NCBI GenBank assembly: GCA_016169945.1
Contig: JADLSH010000375.1
Coordinates: 62,001-126,000, forward strand
Length of the DNA stretch: 64,000 nucleotides
Source of the DNA: Trachythela sp. YZ-2020
Taxonomy: Eukaryota; Cnidaria; Anthozoa; Malacalcyonacea; Clavulariidae
Direction of reading: 5' to 3'
Part shown: in pieces, positions 55,735 to 64,000 of the stretch
How positions within the stretch are numbered: position 1 is the stretch's first letter
Layout of the letters: each line of letters begins with the position of its first letter
Notes under the pieces: generated by a model
What the model was told of the DNA's origin: nothing
The model's database searches: none
What the model saw: the letters and a program-made list of their open reading frames with translations, nothing else
Translations under genes and position numbers: made by a program

Positions 55735-57649
55735 ATGAGTAAACGTAAAAACGGGAGCATCTTAGGACAGCAAGAGGAAATGACAGAACAAAAACATGAC
55801 GGTATTTTTATAGAACCGTTAGCTATGTTTCAAGGTGCTCCGATACAACAGGTGTTTGAAGGATATTTTGAAGAAACGATTTATGCAACCCCTAGCGACG
55901 CTTATAGCGACGCGTATGAATTTCATCATGCTTCGCAACCCACAGGAATAATTGAATTAGACGATGCTATGTTACAAGCAAAATTTCAAATGAAAACAGC
56001 GGCTGGACAGGTTTTAGCAGACGTCAATCAAGATATCGTTATTTGTGTGCCATGTCCTTTAACTCTTTCTAGACGACAACGTCGTATCACAACCGCCAAA
56101 GGTTAATGATTTTGAGCGCTTGTATCTTTGGCGCCCCTCACCCAAAACGGACGAAAATACCACCAATCGATTCAGCAAGCACACCTGTTCTTGGCGAATG
56201 CCAAACAAATCGCTAAACACATTGGTTTACAGATCTCCGTGAGTTTTAACACCTTTGTAATCTGATAATTATTATATCGTAAACTAATTATATATTCAGT
56301 ACTTTGGTCGATTATAACTTCTGTTTTAAAAACCGTGTGATTCTCGCGAATACACCGTTTTATAGGGCTTTAAAAACAGTACTGACCAACTTTCAAAGAA
56401 AAACAATAAAAATTAACAAAGTTACGGCGAAATTTGAAATATAGCGTATGGGTCAAACCGGACTTTCAGTGGCCGAAATGAATTCTCCAGGGTACAATAC
56501 CCTATATAAGAGCTTTTGGTCGGGACTGAAGCGCGTGCATGCTGGAAAATAGCCGATAAATAAACAAAATCAAAATAAATACTTCTACTCGTAGTATCGA
56601 AGCGAAACTTTCCGGAAGAAATACACAGATAAAATCTAAATTTCGACCATTAGAAGTCTGTGGTCAAATGCAAGAATAAAGAAGATATTAAAGATTGTTT
56701 GAGTTGAACTGGAGTATGACTGGAGGTATGTTTGGGATTAAACTTTTAGTATTTTTGATTCTGTAATGTTTAGTCGGCAAAATAGCCCACTGTTAAAAAG
56801 CTTATTTTGTAAGGATTCCAATGGTGTTAATTTCATTGCCCGGAAGTAAATATTTTGCAAAGGAAATCGTACTCAAAGTGCCCTTGCGACAACATAATTA
56901 AAATGCGACCGACCAGAAAGAGGAACAATGTGGAAAACAAAAGAAGAGTTTGTTAATCATACGTTATTAAATCCCGCAAGCAATCATGAACAAATGTTAG
57001 CGTATTTAAAATTACTTACAACAGAAACACCTGATAATTACGATGAGGCGCCTGAAATTAATTTGTCGTATTATGACGAATCTGGACATTTTAACCATAA
57101 CATGGGTAATGCTAATAATCACGCACGTAGCGTAGCGTACGGTGTTATAGGACAAACATCATGACGATGATGGTGCAGGCGATGATAATGTAGCCGGTAC
57201 AAAAGTATTAAGTTAAATAGCATTAACACGTCAAAAAGCATTATTGGGTATATATATTTAGACGATTTGTTAGACGTTCCTATGTTTAACGGTAATGGAA
57301 AAGATGTGTATATTCGTAGCGCTTTTGATATTGGAATACGTCTTCAAAGAGCAAATTTTAATCATATTATGATGGGTGCTGCTGCAAACGCAAATCATAA
57401 ACTATCCATAACAGAATTGAAACTAATTTTACCCACATACAAACCGTAGAACCGTTAAGCAAAGCATTTAATAACGTACTTGTAGAACAAAATGCAGAAT
57501 GTAAATTTTATACACACGAATGGAGATTACGTTCTGAAACGATACCGGCAGGTCAAGCATGTTATCAAGTTAGTAATCTTTTTAACGGAGCCTATCCTGC
57601 AAGATTATTTTTTATGAATAATATAGTAAAAAAATGGAAGAACGATTAA
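55735..57649 (+). pseudogene. Polinton major capsid (hexon-like) protein, interrupted
   Basis: The N-terminal frame 55735-56030 has GIFIEPLAMFQGAPIQQVFE and the jelly-roll start YEFHHASQPTGIIELDDAML. A frame change near 56030 leads to about 56107. Unrelated sequence follows to about 56919. The capsid frame resumes (WKTKEEFVNHTLLNPASNHE, YYDESGHFNHNM), then LDVPMFNGNGKDVYIRSAFD (57267) and QACYQVSNLFNGAYPARLFF to 57649. The order is that of double jelly-roll capsids of animal Polintons. It is interrupted by about 0.8 kb and several stops. Confidence 0.75.
56108..56919. other. Insertion of about 0.8 kb in the capsid gene
   Basis: Less AT-rich than the flanking element and with no open frame. 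It includes a TATATAAGAG motif near 56503-56512. No TIR, TSD or family was recognised, so its identity and exact borders are unknown. Confidence 0.5.
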
Positions 57650-57843
57650 TATATATATCTAAAAATATTTTAACAAAAAATATACCCATAAATATAAGCG
57701 ATACCGAAACATATAGTGATACCGGAAATTAGTAAAAGATAGATATAAAAAACAGATAAAAAAGTAATGTTTATAGAAAATTTTCATTTGAATTCTGTAT
57801 TTGAACGAGCTATAACGAAATTAGAGAAAATAAAAAAAAATGA

Positions 57844-58404
57844 ATAAAAAAACTACAGTTGGTTGATAGCGGTAAATTAAATAAACTTTTACAAATGATG
57901 GAAAATAATTATAAAAAATTAGAGCTAGTCGAAAGTATTGATAATCCTGAATTAGAACGATTATCAAAAAGCGCTGATAAAATGCGCGCATCTGGAAACA
58001 TTAATGAGAAAGAAATGAATGCGGTACATTTTATTAAAAAACGCGCAAAATATAAAAAAAGAAACAAAGTCTGTGTCGAAAACGATATTGATGACGGTGA
58101 AGATGATGTCGGTGTTAAAGTTAATATAAGGGAAATGACTGAAAAAATTTTTTTTAAATTTATAAAATCAAATAATTTAACTTTTGATAATATTCATAAT
58201 GAAGATCTTATAAAAGACCTAACGCATAATTCAAGAGGTAATTTTTTTACTCAAAAAGATCATAGACATGCAGCATTAAAAAAAATAAAAAAACATAATA
58301 TGCCTGCTAGTTATATATACAACATACAAGCAGTAGCGTATTATAAAAAAAACAATCAACCCCTCTTCAACCAAGCACATCAAGACCGCCATCAAGATTA
58401 CTGA
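57844..58404 (+). CDS. Polinton ORF, hypothetical
   Basis: Open for about 187 codons with no early ATG (first in-frame ATG 57895); an ATG in another frame is found at 57840, next to an A-rich run. Highly charged and helical (NPELERLSKSADKMRASGNI, HFIKKRAKYKKRNKV), then EDLIKDLTHNSRG. The C-terminal part continues in another frame (TITLHTYGKKHPPK, about 58400-58500). No family recognised. Confidence 0.45.
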   Translation: MKKLQLVDSGKLNKLLQMMENNYKKLELVESIDNPELERLSKSADKMRASGNINEKEMNAVHFIKKRAKYKKRNKVCVENDIDDGEDDVGVKVNIREMTEKIFFKFIKSNNLTFDNIHNEDLIKDLTHNSRGNFFTQKDHRHAALKKIKKHNMPASYIYNIQAVAYYKKNNQPLFNQAHQDRHQDY

Positions 58405-58546
58405 TAAGACAATTACCTTACACACCTACGGGAAGAAACACCCCCCGAAGAAGATCTTACACGCCGCTAATAATAACACCTCCTACAACACCATATATTG
58501 AACACATGAGAAGTAGAAGAAAATGTAAAATAAATTAATTTGTTTT

Positions 58547-58900
58547 TTAAATCGGTTTTTAAACACGGACGAATCAGACAAATTAGCTAGTAAAAACACT
58601 ACATTAAATAATGTTTTTATCGGAACATATCCTGCAGACATTATACCACCGTTTAAAAAAACATGTTGTTGGATATGGAATATAGATAAAAGCGATCAAC
58701 CAGGAACGGGTTGGGTTGCGGTTTGGTTAAAAAACGATAAATGGTTTTTTTTTATAGTTATGGTTATAATATAAAAAAATTATTTACTATAGCAAAATCT
58801 ATTTTTAAACATCATATCATAGATACATACGAAGTCAAATGTAATAACAATAAACACAGGCAAGTTTTTAAAAATTTTATCTCTTATAACAAAATTTAAT
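58547..58900 (+). pseudogene. Adenain-like cysteine protease, catalytic residues missing
   Basis: The frame includes NVFIGTYPADIIPPFKKTCC, WIWNIDKSDQPGTGWVAVWL and KWFFFYSYG. This matches the first half of adenovirus-type proteases of Polintons (F.G.yp.D.lP, N.D....GtHW.a, yfDs.G). The catalytic His position reads Gly (PGTGW) and the Asp/Glu position after FF reads Tyr (FFYSYG); the region where the catalytic Cys would be has none (NNNKHRQVFKNF). It appears dead as a protease. Confidence 0.7.
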
Positions 58901-59608
58901 TAAATACAATTGTTTTATCTTTTGGAAATATTTGCGTACGTATACGAGTGTTTTCGTAACTGTAAGTTTTTCCATAAATAACTACATATTTATCATCACA
59001 TTCTTTAATATCGTCGCATATTGCATCTATACCAGTCGAAGGTATATTTTTTTTCAATAATATTTTATGAATATTTTTATGATTGTTAAAATTATAAAAC
59101 AGGACATGATATTGCGAATTGTTATAAATGGTGTTTAAAACACCTAGTTTATAAGAAGAATCTTGAGATACAAAAATTAACGACATGCTGCGATGATGAC
59201 TGTCGCGACATGCTAAATTATTTAAATTCCGTTTATTTTCAGCCCCAGACGATTCTAACGTGGCCGTTCCGGCATGCACCATTAAATCATCTAATACTAA
59301 TTAGGTATTCTCGCCTAATTTCTGTTCGATTTTCTCAATTGATGGAATGCCTTTGCTACAATTTATAAACTCAGTTTCTTTCAACATGCTTTCTTCTTTG
59401 TTTTTTTCATCAATCATTTTTATATCGTCGTATAAAGGTTGTTCGGTCGAATAAAGATAAATTAATTTATCCGGTGTTGGATCAATCATCACATCAATAT
59501 TTTCATTTATTATTTTTTACAAAAGGCGTTATTCCACATTGCGTAGGTCCGGTCACGGTCATGGTAAAAGTATGTTGAAACGGTATTACGACATCGCTTA
59601 CATCATTT
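58896..59608 (-). pseudogene. Polinton packaging ATPase (FtsK/HerA type), Walker A altered
   Basis: The minus-strand frame has FQHTFTMTVTGPTQCGITPF (about 59590-59530): the P-loop GPTxxGKT shows Ile instead of Lys. The next frames hold DPTPDKLIYLYSTEQPLYDD (59480), Walker B LVLDDLM (about 59295) and ACRDSHHRSMSLIFVSQ (sensor-type Gln), ending YSYENTRIRTQIFPKDK. It directly follows the polymerase stop at 59611. Two frame breaks near 59510 and 59300. Confidence 0.8.
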
Positions 59609-59610
59609 TT

Positions 59611-62600
59611 CTAAAAAACCAAAAGGAATTGTTGTAAAATCGTTTTTAACAATTCGTTTATCAAACGTAAACGAAAACACTTTTTGTTCGTCTTTTAAAA
59701 ATATTTGTTGATGATTATGTCTAAAAAATTTACGCTCATAATTAATCGTTATTTTTTGTTGACGATCTTCTATACACGATTTTAAAGATTGAAAATGTAT
59801 TTTTACATTATATTCGGCATTTTTTTCCCAAACCTTTTACAGGTGTTTTTGCCATGGTTTTCTTTTCGATCGTTCCCGTTCTCGGATCCGTATACTCGTA
59901 TTCGTTTGTTATGTAAGAATAACTTTTTGGACCGGTCGTGCAAAAATGTTTTATATATATCTCAGAACAATTTTCCGCTTCTAATTCGTCGATCAATTCG
60001 CCGAGAAAAGTACCCGTTTTAATAACGGGCGTGCTCAAATAAATGCACGAGTCAGTGTCGTAATACAACACTTTTTCCGAACCGATTTTATTTAACAAAT
60101 CTAATAATTTTAAACGAGAATACGCGGTCACATGTGCCGCTATAATAACGTTTCGATTAGACATATTTGTTGCAACAGACTATTTTTTTCTATAAGTCAC
60201 TCGAGCTATTTTGTCAGTAATAAAATCCGTAGTGGTAACACCAATCGTATTATCGTTTAGTAAGCACAATATATAGTTGCGTGTACGAATCTATAAAATC
60301 AACAACGACGTTGTTGTCGTTTTGCGCCAATTTACCCCATAACGAATTTAGTAATTTTTTTACAATAGTACGCAATGCTGAATTTTTTTTAATGTTGTTT
60401 TTATCTAATTTTATTTCTTCAACACGTTCAAAAGCCGCTATAAATTCATCTATATCTTCTTCGGTTATGCACGATTTGGGTATGCCAGGACTTTCTTGTT
60501 TAATCTTTAAAAAAGTGTTTACATACGCTTCAAAATGTTTTGCTTTTTTTACATACTCGTATATTTCGATAATCTTTGTATTTTTGTTTAATCGCCTCGT
60601 TTACTTCTGCTATACACCACGTTCCGTATATACAACGTTCGTTTTCATTATGCGTGCATGACACACTTTGCTCTATAGCGCATGTTCGACATGAAGGAAA
60701 AATTAATTTACCCTCCAAGCGTAAAGGTAATACGGGAAAATGTAAATTTTGCGGTGGTAACATTATCAAGCCTATAGATTTTTTCAAATTCACTTTCACA
60801 CAATCGTTGTTGCCTACATGAACTGTCGGGTGATTTATGGGATATAGCATATTTTTTGTCGATCAGGATATAACGACGTAAAATCATGATATTTTATTTT
60901 TTTACCGCTTTCTCCAACATCGTAATATAAAACTGCAGGAGATGTACGTCCGCCATACAACGCGTCTTTTGGGTTAAGTGGTAAATGATTGAACAACGTG
61001 TTTTTTTTCTCATATAATTCTTTTTTTGTAAAATTATTTTCTTTTAAAAAATCACATTCCCAAACCTCAATTACATTATAACCATGCATTTTTAATTCGT
61101 TTGAAAATCTTTTTGTACCCGTATATAAATTATAAAACGTTTCGTTTACCGCAGTGTTGTATTCGCTTAAATCAAAACATTTTTTACAACCGTGAAATTG
61201 ATACATGGTGTTTGTTGTCTCGCAATATCCGTCAACGAAACGACCTAATATTCTTTTTCACCATGTAATGACAGCTTAGAGTCGATAGGAGTTTCATTAA
61301 TACCGTCTAAATAGATTAAAGCCAATAAACTTTGATTGACATTTCCTCAATAACCAGCTGCGGGTAATAAAGATAATTGGTTTTTTTCCAAATGATTTAT
61401 TTTGTATACTTTCAACGCAACGCCTGCTATTGTTATACAGTTTTTATCATAAAAAGGTATTACGTTGCTTATTTGTTCCTGATTGTGCGCGAATAATATA
61501 ACTCCTTTTCTTAAAATATCCACATCTGTTTTACAATAATAATATATTTCATTTCCAAAAATATACGGTTTTTGACTCTTCTCGTTATACCACGTGTTAA
61601 ATTCTTCAAGTTCTTTTTTATTCATTTTAGTCAAATCAAAATATTTTTTATCAACTATTTCACCACGATAAGACATATCGTAAAAATAATACGGATGATA
61701 GCCTTTTACTAGCATGTCTTCAAACCCTAATGCCTCTGGAAATTTCGCTAATCTCATATCCAAAAATAAATAACTGTCTATAAATTTAATATTGTATTCA
61801 GAAATTTTCAGCGACATGATTTTATTACCGTTCATAACTAAATCAGGAACGATATCTTTTTCTACTACTAATTCACGCAAAAAAAATATCATGTCAAAAC
61901 GAGAGCCGTTATGAGCAATCCATACCGTATCGGGATGTACAAGCACAAAATCTACAAAATTGCTCGTCACATTATTTTTAATAACATATTGTCGATAGCC
62001 ACAGCACCGTTTTTTTCTACAGAATTGTCTGAAAACATTTCATCGCCTTCTTCAAAAACATTATTTGTTTCTAAAAACGGTTCCTGATCGCATTTATAGC
62101 AACATTTTTGTATCACGCAATAAAAAGGAATTAATTCTCAATCCTTTTCTTCTTTCGTTTCAAAATCGTAAAAAAATAATGTGGGGTGATTCGCTTCAGA
62201 CGGTACGCTAAGAGGTTTCATGCATCAATGACACATTAAATAACACACTAATTTTAAAATGATTTGTAAAATTGTTTTGGGTTAAATGGTTTTGAAAACA
62301 TAGTCGGTTAGTTAATATAATGTTGCAATTACTGCATTCGTAATATACGCCTTCATTTTTACATTTTTTAATCGACGAATAACATTTTTACACGTTGAAT
62401 CTAAACGGCAAACATGGTTAAATTCAAATTCCTGAATGCCAATTTTTTTCATACATCTGTAACAATTTATGCTTGATTTTGTAAATAACGTCATGTTAAG
62501 AATTACATCGTAATGTCCTTTATTTAACCACAAAATAACCACATCGTTAGTAAAACGTAATAATTTTCCGTTCTTATCGACTCGCGAATCAAATACAATA

Positions 62601-63395
62601 TTGTTTCGGTGTTGGTCTGAGAATATTATCAAATCAATATTTTGTTTTTTTAAAAATATTCATCAATTTTTTCATAATCATTACCATACACTTTATCTCC
62701 TTCCGTCACACCGCATTCACGATACAATTTTTGAATTTCATTTATTGTAAAAACATCTTCTAATTTTTTCCCTCTAATTTTACGATCTTTTTTAATAAAG
62801 CAACACGATTTTATAAATTTAGCAAAATATTCGCAACCTATTTGAAAAACGCCTTGTTTTACACATCTATCTTTTTTAGGAAATTTTACATCGTTAATTC
62901 CGCCGCCATCACTCTTACCACGATTTATAAACTTATAAATATTTCTTTCTTTTTTTCCCGATTTCTTATTAACATCTTGTAAACGCTTTTTGTCATTTTC
63001 TACAATCTGAATTGTAACAATGGCAGTCCATCCTTGACCTACAAGTTCTTTACCGCTTTGCATCATAATTTCAAACGTGTCCATAAAATGTTTTACGGTG
63101 TATAGTTTTAACGACATTAAGGACGTGCTATCATCGCTTTTTGCGTTCATTTTTGCAAGATCTATTAATTGTTGAAAAAAAGAGTCAACACTTCCATAAA
63201 TTGTATAAAATCATTATAAACATTTACGTTAATTTGATAGTGATGTTCGGAAGATAAAAACTCTGGAAGTTCCCTTCCGTTTATTTTTTTTATCTCAATA
63301 TCTTGTACAGGTTCTTTTTTAATTTTTGCCTTGGTATTATTTTTATGTTTGCCATATAAACTTACTAATCTATCTATATCATCCGTTTCATTCAT
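59611..63395 (-). pseudogene. Polinton protein-primed DNA polymerase B
   Basis: Motifs in order on the minus strand: N-terminal region (63395-62650), Cys/His cluster INCYRCMKK..HVC..C (about 62480), Exo I FFYDFET (about 62185), Exo II WIAHNGSRFD (about 61910), Exo III YYCKTDVDIL (about 61530), Pol A DFTSLYP (about 60880), TPR region (about 60770-60680), Pol B LNSLWGKLAQ (about 60330), Pol C YYDTDS (60065), and a C-terminus ending in TIPFGF at 59614. All catalytic motifs are present. The reading frame breaks at about nine places, several of them in A or T runs of six to eight. It replicates the element from a protein primer. Confidence 0.88.
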
Positions 63396-63740
63396 CTTTT
63401 TTTCCTTTTCTCTTTAACCAACCACTGTAACAACAAGTTTTTTTTATTTTACTTCTTCTATCGATAAGCTATCATCACCGTCAGGACGATCTATTTCAAT
63501 ATTAGACGATTTGTTTACAATACCGCAATTTAGATTTACTAACGGATTTTCAATTCCTTTTAAACACGCATTCCCCTTTTTTTTTTTAAATATCCCTTAC
63601 CTTTTTATCATCAATCCCCCGTCAATATTATAACACATTTATGCTTTTTAAAATCCACAATCTTTATGTAAAGAAAATCTTTAACGTGATTTTTTCACTA
63701 TAAATATATTACTCTCATTGGATATATATAACACGATAAA

Positions 63741-64000
63741 ATGTCTAATAAATGGACTATTGCTAATTGGACTTCTATAAATTCTTCACAATCTGGAATA
63801 AAAGAGGTGAAAAAATGGATGCTATTATTAACACAATGGCTGATATATACGACGATTTAAAGAAGCAATATACAGATCTTTATCTTGAGTCGTGTGGTTA
63901 TAAAGAAGAAGAAGAATTAAATGAAAAACAGAAATTAGATATCGTGTCAGAGACGTGCAGTCGTTGTGAAAAATTTGGAGATTATTTTGCAGAAAATCAA
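63741..64000 (+). CDS. Polinton plus-strand ORF at the right edge, partial
   Basis: ATG at 63741 starts MSNKWTIANWTSIN; a second frame from ATG 63815 (MDAIINTMADIYDDLKKQY..SETCSRCEKFGDYFAENQ) is open to the window end. The two are separated by one base at an A6 run, so they may be one gene. It is divergent from the polymerase. Contains CSRC. Not recognised. Confidence 0.4.

Larger units (their letters stand above)
50451..64000. mobile_element. Maverick/Polinton (adintovirus-like) element, right end beyond the window
   Basis: A continuous AT-rich region carrying the diagnostic gene set: retrovirus-type integrase, protein-primed family B polymerase, FtsK/HerA-type packaging ATPase, adenain-like protease, minor and major jelly-roll capsid proteins. 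Plus-strand genes occupy 50451-58900, minus-strand genes 63395-58896, and another plus-strand gene starts at 63741. Terminal inverted repeats are not visible: the left one was not recognised and the right one would lie outside. The copy is damaged throughout. Confidence 0.9.

Overview
The window is eukaryotic and metazoan: genes carry GT-AG introns, and there are CR1/jockey-like LINEs, tRNA-derived SINEs, hAT-, Harbinger- and P-type DNA transposons, a Gypsy retrotransposon and a Maverick/Polinton. The low GC and the mix of repeat families suggest a cnidarian or another early-branching invertebrate; this is inference, and no species-specific marker was seen. There is one convincing intact host gene, a two-exon carbohydrate (Gal3ST-type) sulfotransferase at 22459-24082. 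Almost everything else is mobile DNA, much of it nested.

Layout. 1-2524 is a broken multi-exon gene of a recurrent invertebrate family with RNase-H-like motifs. 4010-10330 has LINE and SINE remnants around a 5.0-kb element with 0.69-kb terminal inverted repeats (TIRs) and a perfect 8-bp target-site duplication (TSD). 10466-14045 holds LINE debris and four inverted-repeat elements, one Harbinger-like with TTA TSD and one with a telomere-like core. 14127-19289 is a nest: an outer hAT-like element carries a 2.6-kb hAT with a decayed transposase, a LINE, and two smaller elements. 21335-21730 is a tandem repeat plus SINE. 25936-27726 is a duplicated tRNA-Cys/tRNA-Ser cassette whose second Cys copy is split in its anticodon loop by a 1.1-kb element.

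28290-35496 is a complete P-type (THAP9-like) transposon with 40-bp perfect TIRs. Its plus-strand THAP-DDE transposase is broken by a frameshift and by a 381-bp hAT MITE. A convergent second gene (C2H2 finger, about 391 codons in three exons) has an uninterrupted predicted reading frame. 35841-42298 contains several MITEs in otherwise gene-poor DNA. 42456-44946 is a P2X7-type zinc-binding-domain pseudogene split by a LINE. 45990-49998 has a fragment of a recurrent gene family, a Gypsy pol with a MYND finger, and a THAP exon.

50451-64000 is an AT-rich Maverick/Polinton running off the right edge. The plus strand carries unknown ORFs, integrase, minor capsid-like protein, small virion-like proteins, major capsid and an adenain-like protease. 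The minus strand carries the packaging ATPase and protein-primed DNA polymerase B. Most of these frames are broken, often at homopolymers, and the ATPase and protease lack expected catalytic residues. All calls are from reading the sequence; no database search was run.
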